Source: an uncultured Lachnospiraceae bacterium
Lineage (GTDB): Bacteria; Bacillota; Clostridia; Lachnospirales; Lachnospiraceae
NCBI GenBank assembly: GCA_934351765.1
Contig: CAKRJM010000040.1
Location: 1 to 13,160, forward strand
Direction of reading: 5' to 3'
Length of the DNA stretch: 13,160 nt
Part shown: in pieces, positions 1 to 6,607 of the stretch
Layout of the letters: each line of letters opens with the position of its first letter
Position numbering within the stretch: position 1 is the stretch's first letter
Translations under genes and position numbers: made by a program
The notes under the pieces: generated by a model
Database searches by the model: none
Told to the model about the DNA's origin: nothing
The model's input: the letters and a program-made list of their open reading frames with translations, nothing else

Positions 1-7
1 ACATAAA

Positions 8-70
8 ATATGCTCCCTCCTAAGTGACAAGTTTTTATTATTTCACTTGTCTACCTAGAAGGGAGCATAT
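8..70. repeat. Long imperfect inverted repeat upstream of metG
   Basis: Outer arms ATATGCTCCCT (8-18) and AGGGAGCATAT (60-70) are perfect 11-bp complements. Inner arms GACAAGT (26-32) and ACTTGTC (45-51) are perfect 7-bp complements. The sequence between them also pairs with only two mismatches and one bulge, leaving a 12-nt AT-rich loop (33-44). On the + strand no T-run follows the stem. On the - strand the stem is followed by a U-rich tail (TTTTATGT), so it could terminate a leftward transcript. It could also be a small palindromic element or an insertion-sequence remnant. No flanking target duplication was seen. It lies upstream of the metG promoter, so it is not part of that leader. Confidence 0.7.
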
Positions 71-88
71 CAGTTTCCCGACAGCCCC

Positions 89-117
89 TTTACTTTGCCC
101 CCCAAATCGTTTATAAT
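89..117 (+). promoter_or_regulatory. Vegetative (sigma-A type) promoter for metG operon
   Basis: A perfect -10 box TATAAT lies at 112-117. A -35-like box TTTACT (four of six matches to TTGACA) lies at 89-94, with an optimal 17-nt spacer. Transcription would start near 124, giving a leader of about 33 nt. That is too short for a T-box, so metG here does not appear to be under a T-box leader. A GGAGG ribosome binding site at 146-150 follows. Confidence 0.75.
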
Positions 118-156
118 CAAAAGTTAGTTAGACAGTAAATTTCATGGAGGCACGAA

Positions 157-2109
157 ATGGCAAAAAAACCTTATTATATCACAACGGCCATCGCCTATAC
201 TTCAGGCAAGCCACATATCGGAAATACTTACGAGATCGTTCTGGCGGACAGTATCGCCCGGTTCAAGAGAGAGCAGGGCTATGATGTACGGTTCCAGACC
301 GGAACGGACGAGCATGGACAGAAGATCGAGCTGAAGGCCGAGGAGGCCGGAATCACACCCAAGGAGTTTGTAGACAACGTGGCGGGTGAGATCAGACGGA
401 TCTGGGATCTGATGGATACATCTTATGATAAATTTATCCGTACAACCGATGCGGATCATGAAGCGCAGATCCAGAAAATCTTCAAGAAGCTTTATGACCA
501 GGGGGATATTTACAAGGGATATTATGAAGGCCTTTACTGTACGCCCTGTGAGTCCTTTTTCACCGAGTCCCAGCTGGTGGACGGAAAATGTCCGGACTGC
601 GGCCGTGAGGTACAGCCGGCGAAGGAAGAGGCATACTTCTTTAAGATGAGCAAGTATGCACCGAAGCTGATCGACTATATCAATTCCCATCCCGAATTCA
701 TTCAGCCTGTGGCAAGAAAGAATGAGATGATGAACAACTTCCTGCTGCCCGGCCTGCAGGATCTGTGTGTATCGAGAACCTCGTTTACCTGGGGGATCCC
801 GGTATCCTTTGATCCCAAGCATGTAACCTATGTATGGCTGGATGCACTCTGCAACTACATCACAGGCCTGGGCTATGACTGTGAGGGGAACAGCGGTGAG
901 CTGTATAAGAAATACTGGCCGGCAGACCTTCATCTGATCGGAAAGGATATTATCCGTTTCCATACCATTTACTGGCCCATCTTTCTGATGGCGCTGGGTG
1001 AGCCGCTTCCGAAGCAGGTATTCGGACATCCCTGGTTATTGCAGGGGGACGGCAAGATGAGCAAGTCCAAGGGCAATGTGCTTTATGCGGATGATCTGGT
1101 AGAATACTTCGGCGTAGATGCAGTACGTTATTTTGTGCTTCATGAGATGCCCTTCGATAATGATGGCGTGATCTCCTGGGAGCTGATGGTGGAGCGTCTG
1201 AATTCTGATCTGGCAAACACGCTCGGAAATCTGGTAAACCGTACGATTTCCATGTCCAACAAGTATTTCGGCGGCGTGGTGGAAAATACCGGTGTGAGCG
1301 AAGCTGTGGACGAGGATCTGAAGGCAGTTGTTCTCGGAACGGCAAAGAAGGTGGAAGCAAAGATGGACGAGCTGCGCGTGGCAGATGCCATCAGCGAGAT
1401 CTTTACGCTGTTCAAGCGCTGCAATAAATATATTGACGAGACCATGCCCTGGGCTCTGGCAAAGGATGAGGAGAAGAAGCCCCGTCTGGCCACCGTTCTT
1501 TATAACCTGGTGGAGTCCATTACGATCGGCGCAAGCCTTCTGGAATCCTTCATGCCGTCCACATCAAAGAAGATCCTGGAGCAGTTAAACGGCGGGAAGA
1601 GAAGCCTGGAATCCATGGACACCTTCGGTCTGTATGCATCCGGCAATAAGGTGACCGAGAAGCCGGAGATCCTTTTTGCCCGTCTCGATCTGGAGCAGGT
1701 TCTGGCGGAGGTTCGGGAAAAATTCGGAAAGCCGGAGGAACCGGAGAAGGAAGAGGAGCCCGGAATCGACATTGAGGCAAAGCCGGAGATCACCATTGAT
1801 GAGTTTGCGAAGCTTCAGTTCCAGGTGGGACAGATCATCGCCTGCGAGGCCGTGAAGAAGTCCAAGAAGCTGCTCTGCTCTCAGGTGAAGATCGGAAGCC
1901 AGGTACGCCAGATCGTGTCCGGCATCAAATCCGCATACTCACCGGAGGAGATGGTCGGCAAGAAGGTCATGGTTGTGACCAACTTAAAGCCGGCAAAGCT
2001 GGCAGGAATCCTTTCGGAAGGCATGATCCTCTGCGCAGAGGATGCCGACGGAAATCTGGCACTGATGACGCCGGAGAAGGAGATGCCCGCCGGAGCAGAG
2101 ATCTGTTAA
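157..2109 (+). CDS. metG: Methionyl-tRNA synthetase with C-terminal tRNA-binding domain
   Basis: This cytosolic class I aminoacyl-tRNA synthetase attaches methionine to tRNA-Met (initiator and elongator) using ATP. The 650-residue protein shows the HIGH-type motif HIGN at residues 20-23 and KMSKS at 300-304. A zinc knuckle of two CxxC pairs is present (C128/C131 and C145/C148). The central part is the helical anticodon-binding region. A charged Pro/Glu-rich linker leads to a C-terminal EMAP/Trbp111-type tRNA-binding domain from about residue 544, which in this family aids dimerisation and tRNA binding. Length matches the bacterial MetG form that carries this extra domain. The ATG start has GGAGG at 146-150 with a 6-nt spacer. 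It is the first gene of a likely operon with the DUF4867 gene, tatD and rsmA, driven by the promoter at 89-117. Nothing looks truncated, and identification is near certain. Confidence 0.98.
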   Translation: MAKKPYYITTAIAYTSGKPHIGNTYEIVLADSIARFKREQGYDVRFQTGTDEHGQKIELKAEEAGITPKEFVDNVAGEIRRIWDLMDTSYDKFIRTTDADHEAQIQKIFKKLYDQGDIYKGYYEGLYCTPCESFFTESQLVDGKCPDCGREVQPAKEEAYFFKMSKYAPKLIDYINSHPEFIQPVARKNEMMNNFLLPGLQDLCVSRTSFTWGIPVSFDPKHVTYVWLDALCNYITGLGYDCEGNSGELYKKYWPADLHLIGKDIIRFHTIYWPIFLMALGEPLPKQVFGHPWLLQGDGKMSKSKGNVLYADDLVEYFGVDAVRYFVLHEMPFDNDGVISWELMVERLNSDLANTLGNLVNRTISMSNKYFGGVVENTGVSEAVDEDLKAVVLGTAKKVEAKMDELRVADAISEIFTLFKRCNKYIDETMPWALAKDEEKKPRLATVLYNLVESITIGASLLESFMPSTSKKILEQLNGGKRSLESMDTFGLYASGNKVTEKPEILFARLDLEQVLAEVREKFGKPEEPEKEEEPGIDIEAKPEITIDEFAKLQFQVGQIIACEAVKKSKKLLCSQVKIGSQVRQIVSGIKSAYSPEEMVGKKVMVVTNLKPAKLAGILSEGMILCAEDADGNLALMTPEKEMPAGAEIC

Positions 2110-2123
2110 AGCGGGGAAATGAG

Positions 2124-2160
2124 AAAATGCCGGTTACAGGGGGAGCGTTTCCGGCTTTTC
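2124..2160 (+). terminator. Possible weak intrinsic terminator after metG
   Basis: GCCGG (2129-2133) can pair with CCGGC (2151-2155). The flanking GAAAA and TTTTC can extend the stem with one bulged T. TTTT follows the GC stem directly. The loop is large (17 nt) and the U-tract short, so partial read-through into the next gene is likely. It may trim rather than end the metG transcript. Confidence 0.35.
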
Positions 2161-2183
2161 AATAAAGAAAAGGAGAAATTCTT

Positions 2184-2798
2184 ATGGAGATCAAAAAGGT
2201 TACAGACAAAGCGTTCAGGAAATACGGAGCAGTGATCGAGGGAATGGACCTTTCAGAGCTTCTTGCATGGGCAAAAACAACGCCTGCGCCGGACGATGTG
2301 GTTTATGAGCCGTCGATCCCGGAGGCAGAGGCACTTCCCATCTGTGAGGATCTGAGCCGTCAGGTTTACGGGGAAATGCCGATCCAGATCGGTTACTGCA
2401 ACGGAAAAAATCATAAAAGTGATACGCTGGAATATCACCGCGGCGAGGAGCTGGATGTGGCCGTGACTGACCTCGTTGTAGTTCTGGGAAGCCGGAAGGA
2501 TATGGATTCCCTCCTGTCCTTTGATCTTGCCAATGCAGAGGCATTCTTCGTTCCTGCAGGAACGGCCATCATGCTGTACAGTGATACGCTTCATTATGCC
2601 CCCTGCAGTGCCGGGGACGGTGTATTCCAGTGCGTGATCGTGCTGCCGAGAGGAACCAACTATCCCAGCGAGAAGGAAAACATCAGGAAAACGGCGGAGG
2701 ATGAACTGCTGTGCATGAAAAACAAGTGGGTGCTGACCCATCCGGACAGCGGGGAACCGTTCTATCCCGGATTAAAGGGAGAGATTATTTACGTTTAG
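2184..2798 (+). CDS. DUF4867 family protein, cupin-like
   Basis: The protein has 204 residues and no signal peptide or membrane segment, so it is probably cytosolic. I recognise it as DUF4867-like, a family of unknown function seen in Clostridia, from memory of sequence character only. The middle looks like a small beta-barrel (cupin-like) core. It has a His/Glu-rich segment with H77, E83, H85 and E88/E89, then strand-like stretches, and a Pro-Ala-Gly turn followed by H137. Such His/Glu sets often hold a metal in cupins, so a small-molecule isomerase, lyase or binding role is possible, but this is inference. The ATG has AGGAG at 2171-2175 with an 8-nt spacer. It sits between metG and tatD, with a 74-nt gap before it and only 9 nt after it, so it is co-transcribed at least with tatD. 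This position is not the usual one in the metG-tatD-rsmA cluster. No specific substrate can be named. Confidence 0.8.
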   Translation: MEIKKVTDKAFRKYGAVIEGMDLSELLAWAKTTPAPDDVVYEPSIPEAEALPICEDLSRQVYGEMPIQIGYCNGKNHKSDTLEYHRGEELDVAVTDLVVVLGSRKDMDSLLSFDLANAEAFFVPAGTAIMLYSDTLHYAPCSAGDGVFQCVIVLPRGTNYPSEKENIRKTAEDELLCMKNKWVLTHPDSGEPFYPGLKGEIIYV

Positions 2799-2807
2799 GA
2801 GCATCGT

Positions 2808-3581
2808 ATGATTTTTGACAGTCATGCCCATTATGATGACAAGGCGTTTGACGAAGACAGGGAGGCCCTTCTGGCCTCCCTTGTTTCGCATGGAGTCGGC
2901 CGGGTTGTCAATGTGGGATCAAATCTGGAAACAACGAGACAGACGGCAGAGCTGGTAAAGCAGTATCCGTTTTTATATGGGGCGGCCGGTGTTCATCCCA
3001 GCGATACCGGGGAGCTGACCGAGGAGAATTTCGGACAGATCGAGGCGGCCATGAAGGAAGAAAAGATGGTGGCCGTGGGCGAGATCGGTCTGGATTACCA
3101 CTGGGACGAGCCGGAGCGGGAGGTCCAGCGGCTGTGGTTTGAGCGGCAGCTTGATCTGGCCGGACGGCTTTCGGCGCCGGTCATCATTCACAGCCGCGAG
3201 GCGGCCCGGGATACGCTGGAGATCATAAAGGCGGCGGGAGGCCCGGAGCTTTCCATGGTGATCCACTGCTTCTCCTATGGAGTGGAAATGGCCCGGGAGT
3301 ATCTTTCCATGGGCTATTATCTGGGAGTCGGCGGTGTTCTGACCTTTAAAAATGCAAAAAAGCTGAAAGAGGTGGTGGAATACATGCCTCTTGACCGGCT
3401 TCTTCTGGAAACCGACTGCCCTTATATGGCACCGACGCCGCACCGGGGCGAGCGCAATTCCTCTCTGAATCTTCCTTATGTGGTGGAGGCCATTGCCGCC
3501 ATCAAGGGTGTGACCGGGGAAGAGGTGGAGCAGATCACCTGGGAGAATGCGAACCGGTTTTATCGGATCAGGGAGCAGTAA
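2808..3581 (+). CDS. tatD: TatD family metal-dependent hydrolase / DNase
   Basis: This TIM-barrel amidohydrolase of the TatD/YcfH group has 257 residues, the usual family length. Family members are metal-dependent 3'-5' exonucleases or hydrolases acting on DNA or RNA in the cytosol. All expected metal ligands are visible: the HxH pair H6/H8 at the N terminus, E92 in GEIGLDYH, H128 in IIHSRE, H153 in VIHCFS, and D203 in LETDCPY. The active site therefore looks intact. The Shine-Dalgarno AGGAG (2797-2801) overlaps the stop codon of the preceding gene, and the ATG lies 9 nt beyond that stop, which suggests translational coupling. It is followed by rsmA after about 41 nt, as in the conserved Firmicutes cluster metS-yabD-rnmV-ksgA, except that no rnmV lies between. 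The family call is firm; the exact in vivo substrate is not known from sequence. Confidence 0.95.
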   Translation: MIFDSHAHYDDKAFDEDREALLASLVSHGVGRVVNVGSNLETTRQTAELVKQYPFLYGAAGVHPSDTGELTEENFGQIEAAMKEEKMVAVGEIGLDYHWDEPEREVQRLWFERQLDLAGRLSAPVIIHSREAARDTLEIIKAAGGPELSMVIHCFSYGVEMAREYLSMGYYLGVGGVLTFKNAKKLKEVVEYMPLDRLLLETDCPYMAPTPHRGERNSSLNLPYVVEAIAAIKGVTGEEVEQITWENANRFYRIREQ

Positions 3582-3622
3582 ACTGTGTTTATGCCGCAGA
3601 CGGCGGCGGAATGGAGAATTGT

Positions 3623-4483
3623 ATGGCGGAGCTTGGAAATCCGAAAAATACCATTGAGATCATTCAGAAATATGAGTTCGCGTTCCAGAAGCGGTTCGGC
3701 CAGAACTTTCTCATCGACACCCATGTGCTGGAGAAGATCATCCGTGCCGCCGGTGTGACAAAGGACGATTTTGTGCTGGAGATCGGGCCGGGGATTGGCA
3801 CCATGACCCAGTATCTGGCGGAAGCCGCCGGAAAGGTCTGTGCGGTGGAGATCGACAAGAACCTGATTCCGATCCTGGGTGAGACGCTGGCAGCCTATGA
3901 CAATGTGCAGGTCATCAACGAGGATATTTTAAAGGTTGATGTGGCGAAGCTGGCAAAGGAAGAGAACGGCGGCCGTCCCATAAAAGTTGTGGCAAACCTG
4001 CCCTATTATATTACGACGCCCATCATCATGGGACTGTTTGAGAGCCATGTCCCCATCGACAACATCACCATCATGGTACAGAAGGAGGTGGCGGACCGGA
4101 TGCAGACCGGCCCCGGCAGCAAGGATTACGGCGCACTGTCCCTGGCGGTCCAGTATTATGCCGAACCGTATATTGTGGCAAATGTACCGCCCAACTGCTT
4201 CATGCCGCGCCCCAAGGTGGGGTCTGCAGTGATCCGGCTGACCCGTCATGCCAATCCGCCGGTGACGGTAAGGGACGAGGCGCTGATGTTCCGTCTGATC
4301 CGGGCATCCTTTAATCAGCGGCGGAAAACCCTGGCCAACGGCCTGAATAATTCTCCGGAGCTTTCGTTTACGAAGGAAGAGATTTCGGCTGCCATTGAAG
4401 CACTGGGGCTTCCGGCTGCGATCCGCGGAGAAGCTCTGACCCTGGAGCAGTTTGCAGCGCTGGCGGACGAGCTGGGAAAATAG
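3623..4483 (+). CDS. rsmA: 16S rRNA (adenine(1518)-N6/adenine(1519)-N6)-dimethyltransferase
   Basis: RsmA (KsgA) uses S-adenosylmethionine to dimethylate two adjacent adenines near the 3' end of 16S rRNA, a late step of 30S subunit assembly. Loss of the enzyme gives kasugamycin resistance. Visible family motifs, numbered from the start chosen here, are the N-terminal RFGQNFLID, the SAM-binding EIGPGIG at 53-59, the catalytic NLPY at 125-128, and the C-terminal PRPKV and RRKTL segments. The start is placed at ATG 3623 because GGAG at 3613-3616 sits 6 nt upstream. The in-frame ATG at 3611 would add four residues but has a poor site. That gives 286 residues, typical for the family. It is the last gene of the metG operon and is followed by a strong terminator. 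The protein appears complete. Confidence 0.96.
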   Translation: MAELGNPKNTIEIIQKYEFAFQKRFGQNFLIDTHVLEKIIRAAGVTKDDFVLEIGPGIGTMTQYLAEAAGKVCAVEIDKNLIPILGETLAAYDNVQVINEDILKVDVAKLAKEENGGRPIKVVANLPYYITTPIIMGLFESHVPIDNITIMVQKEVADRMQTGPGSKDYGALSLAVQYYAEPYIVANVPPNCFMPRPKVGSAVIRLTRHANPPVTVRDEALMFRLIRASFNQRRKTLANGLNNSPELSFTKEEISAAIEALGLPAAIRGEALTLEQFAALADELGK

Positions 4484-4538
4484 GAAGATCACATCAGAGC
4501 AGTGCACAGCGGTGCCTGCGGAATAAGGAGAGAATCGG

Positions 4539-4564
4539 AAAAGCTGTCGAAAGGCAGCTTTTTT
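4539..4564 (+). terminator. Strong intrinsic terminator after rsmA
   Basis: AAAAGCTG (4539-4546) pairs with CAGCTTTT (4555-4562). The stem extends by a U-G and a C-G pair to a GAAA tetraloop at 4549-4552, giving a 10-bp stem. The right arm runs into a T-run at 4559-4564. This is a textbook rho-independent terminator closing the metG-DUF4867-tatD-rsmA operon. Confidence 0.9.
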
Positions 4565-4577
4565 CGTTCTAAACCTG

Positions 4578-4608
4578 TCCTTCCCTGCATAAACTAAAAG
4601 GGAAGGAG
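4578..4608 (+). promoter_or_regulatory. Hairpin that buries the ribosome binding site of the next gene
   Basis: TCCTTCCCT (4578-4586) is a perfect 9-bp complement of AGGGAAGGA (4599-4607), with a 12-nt loop (4587-4598). The right arm contains nearly all of the Shine-Dalgarno sequence AAGGAG (4603-4608) of the gene starting at 4617. If the transcript begins upstream of 4578, the site would be closed in RNA, so translation would depend on opening the hairpin. This would repress translation, possibly released by temperature, a ligand, a protein or an upstream ribosome. The pairing is seen directly; the regulatory role is inferred. Confidence 0.5.
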
Positions 4609-4616
4609 TGATGACA

Positions 4617-5933
4617 TTGGCAGAATACAGACGTTTTATTTCATATATATATGCCTATGAGGGCGATATGAAGACGAAAAATGTGGGCTTTGCCAAAATT
4701 GAGGCACGGAACGGGCAGTGCCGCATGAGTATCAGCGTAAAGGGTGCTTATGAGTGTGTCGGACGGGAGCTTACGCTGTACGGCTACGGAAAGAAAAATG
4801 GAGAATTTATACTGGTGCCTATCGGACAGATCCCGGTGAAAAACGGCGTCGGAGAAGCCGTGTTCGGAAAAAAGGAGGACGACCTGAGCGGAAGCGGATT
4901 GGGACTTACCTTTTTGCAGGGCTTGTTTCTGCGGAGCGGACGACATGCCAGAAAAGCTTATCTGACTGCATGGGACGATATGCTGATCACAATCTCCAGA
5001 CTTCAGCAGGCGCCCGTCGCCGGGGAAGAGACGGAAGGACAGAAGCCCGTTGCCGGGGAACAGGCGGAAAGGCAGGCGCCCGTCACCGGGAAAGAGACGG
5101 AAAAGCAGGCAGAGGAGCCGCGTACAAGGCAGCCGGAAGCGTCTGAAATTCCCTGGGGAATGCGGGAAATCCGTCTGGATGCAGGCTGCGCAGAGGAAGA
5201 GAAACAAGAATTACATAAAGAAACCGGGGAACTCCGGGCGGCGGAGCTGGAGCTTCTGAAAAAAGAAGAGAAGAAACAAGTTTCGGAAGAGTATGTTGTG
5301 ACGAAGCATGAAGAAAATGAACGGAAGCCGGATCAGCCGCATGAGCAGGCAGCAGTGACGGAAGCGGTTGAGAGCGAGCCTGTGACAGGGGAGGCGGTTG
5401 TGGCAGAGGCGGCGGCTGCGGCAGAACCGGCTGTGACAGCGCCATTTGAGACTGAAGCGCCGGCGGCGGAACCGGCTGTGACAGCGCCGTTTGAGGCAGA
5501 AGCACCGGCGGCGGAACCGACGGGGCGAATGCCGGATCCATTTTATTTCCGGGAAGGACTGACGGAGCTGCCGCTCTGGGACAGTCTGAAACGGATCATG
5601 CCGCGGAAACGGGTGCTTTCCGAGGAGGGCTGGGAGGTACTGCAGATCCAGCTTCAGGATCTGGGACGGCTGCCGCGGGAAAACTGGCCCTACGGAAATA
5701 ACAGCTTTGTACTTCATGGCTATTATCAGTATCGATATCTGATCCTGGCGAGACGGATGCGGGAGCAGAAAACGCCCGGAGAGGCGCGTTGGCAGTATAT
5801 TGTGGGCGTGCCGGGGATCTTTAAGCCTCAGGAGAAGTTTATGGCGGCCATGTTCGGACTGCCGGAGTTCAAACGGGCGGACAGCCGTGAGGAGAACTTT
5901 GGCTTCTGGTGCGGAAATGTCTGTATGAAATAA
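4617..5933 (+). CDS. DUF6128-like protein with repeat-rich linker
   Basis: I do not know a function. The protein resembles the DUF6128 group of Lachnospiraceae, a call made from memory. About 438 residues fall in three parts. Residues 1-130 form a compact domain with a YRRFISYIYAYE-type start. Residues about 131-304 are a low-complexity Glu/Ala/Pro/Gln linker holding two sets of in-frame repeats (131-163 and 269-301). Residues about 305-438 are a conserved-looking aromatic-rich domain with GYYQYRYL-like and GNVCMK-like ends. No signal peptide or membrane helix is visible, so it is probably cytosolic. The start is placed at TTG 4617, because AAGGAG (4603-4608) is 8 nt upstream and the product then begins MAEYRRF. 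GTG 4608 and ATG 4611 are in frame but too close to that site. The terminator at 4539-4564 separates it from rsmA, and yyaC follows after 65 nt. A scaffold or envelope/sporulation role is only suggested by context. Confidence 0.8.
   Translation: MAEYRRFISYIYAYEGDMKTKNVGFAKIEARNGQCRMSISVKGAYECVGRELTLYGYGKKNGEFILVPIGQIPVKNGVGEAVFGKKEDDLSGSGLGLTFLQGLFLRSGRHARKAYLTAWDDMLITISRLQQAPVAGEETEGQKPVAGEQAERQAPVTGKETEKQAEEPRTRQPEASEIPWGMREIRLDAGCAEEEKQELHKETGELRAAELELLKKEEKKQVSEEYVVTKHEENERKPDQPHEQAAVTEAVESEPVTGEAVVAEAAAAAEPAVTAPFETEAPAAEPAVTAPFEAEAPAAEPTGRMPDPFYFREGLTELPLWDSLKRIMPRKRVLSEEGWEVLQIQLQDLGRLPRENWPYGNNSFVLHGYYQYRYLILARRMREQKTPGEARWQYIVGVPGIFKPQEKFMAAMFGLPEFKRADSREENFGFWCGNVCMK
5007..5105 (+). 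repeat. Three 33-bp tandem repeats inside the DUF6128-like gene
   Basis: Units at 5007-5039, 5040-5072 and 5073-5105 each encode an 11-residue phrase of the form Q-x-P-V-x-G-x-x-x-E-x, for example QAPVAGEETEG. They are in frame and differ at several bases, so this is an older expansion rather than a fresh one. They lie at the start of the flexible linker. Confidence 0.85.
5421..5519 (+). repeat. Two and a fraction 45-bp tandem repeats inside the DUF6128-like gene
   Basis: Units at 5421-5465 and 5466-5510 encode AEPAVTAPFE(T/A)EAPA, with a partial third copy at 5511-5519. The units differ at only a few bases, so this duplication looks younger than the 33-bp set. It forms the end of the Ala/Pro/Glu-rich linker just before the C-terminal domain, and copy number may vary between strains. 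Confidence 0.88.
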
Positions 5934-5998
5934 GAAAAATTGGAAATCCTCCAGATAAAAGGCAGGCCCCCGTCAGGGCGGCCGGAAATGGTGGAGCT

Positions 5999-6607
5999 AT
6001 GAACAGACAGATCTATTATCATAAGGCAGGAAAGTGGTTTTCTCCGGCGCTGTTCGGCGGACAGCTTGAAAAGCTGGTTTCGGAGGTTCGGAAAAGTACA
6101 AAAAAAGAGAGGATCCTGTTTCTCTGTATCGGCAGCGACAGGTCAACCGGGGACAGCCTCGGTCCTCTTGTGGGGTACAAGCTAAAAAGAACGAAAGGAG
6201 AAGCATACCGGGTGTTCGGGACACTGACACAGCCGATCCATGCGGTGAACCTGAATGACACCATGGATATGATCGCCGGATATTACCGGGATCATATTAT
6301 CGTGGCAGTGGACGCCTCGGTGGGAAAATATGAGCATGTTGGTTATATTACGCTGGGGCGCGGTGCGATCCGTCCCGGGCTTGGGGTCAGCAAGAATCTG
6401 ATGTCTGTGGGAGACATTTTCATTACCGGGATCGTGGGCTGCGGCGGAGGCTTTGAGCCGCTTCTCCAGAACACCAGACTTTCCGTGGTGATGGAACTGG
6501 CTGACTGTATCTGCGCGGGAATCGGGAGTACCGGAGCAGTCCTGGCCGCGGAGGGAGAGACAGACTATGGAAGCACCCAGAAATATCAGGCAGATTGGGG
6601 ATATTGA
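5999..6607 (+). CDS. yyaC: Spore protease-like protein YyaC (DUF1256 family)
   Basis: YyaC belongs to the DUF1256 family, named for a Bacillus sporulation gene. It is related in fold to the germination protease GPR and hydrogenase-maturation peptidases. Its biochemical activity is not established. The 202-residue product matches the family length. The hallmark segment CIGSDRSTGDSLGP lies at residues 43-56. D105 lies in the AVDASVG segment, followed by a PGLGVSKNLMSVGD-like stretch and a GCGGGFEPLLQNTR-like stretch. No signal or membrane helix is seen, so it is cytosolic. Start ATG 5999 gives a typical N terminus; GGTGG/GGAG at 5989-5996 is the nearest ribosome binding match, although close to the start. 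An in-frame ATG at 5909 would overlap the preceding gene and add an atypical 30 residues. The 3' end overlaps the LysM gene by 41 bases, so the pair is co-expressed. Its presence marks the organism as a likely spore former. Confidence 0.9.
   Translation: MNRQIYYHKAGKWFSPALFGGQLEKLVSEVRKSTKKERILFLCIGSDRSTGDSLGPLVGYKLKRTKGEAYRVFGTLTQPIHAVNLNDTMDMIAGYYRDHIIVAVDASVGKYEHVGYITLGRGAIRPGLGVSKNLMSVGDIFITGIVGCGGGFEPLLQNTRLSVVMELADCICAGIGSTGAVLAAEGETDYGSTQKYQADWGY

Noticed and set aside
1..156. A T-box leader for metG
   Set aside because: The promoter at 89-117 leaves only about 33 nt of leader, no specifier/antiterminator features are seen, and the hairpin at 8-70 is upstream of the promoter.
202..1029. 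A 275-codon open frame on the - strand inside metG
   Set aside because: It is fully antisense to the catalytic core of metG, which has all its motifs, and its product shows no family features.
4565..4600. A sporulation-sigma (sigma-E/K) -10-like box, CATAAACTA at 4588-4596, before the DUF6128-like gene
   Set aside because: No fitting -35 was found, and transcription from it would start almost at the Shine-Dalgarno, leaving no usable leader. It lies in the loop of the masking hairpin and is probably chance.
5909..5998. An upstream start for yyaC at ATG 5909
   Set aside because: It overlaps the end of the preceding gene, lacks a good ribosome binding site, and adds 30 residues rich in Pro, Gly and Arg before the family-like N terminus at 5999.
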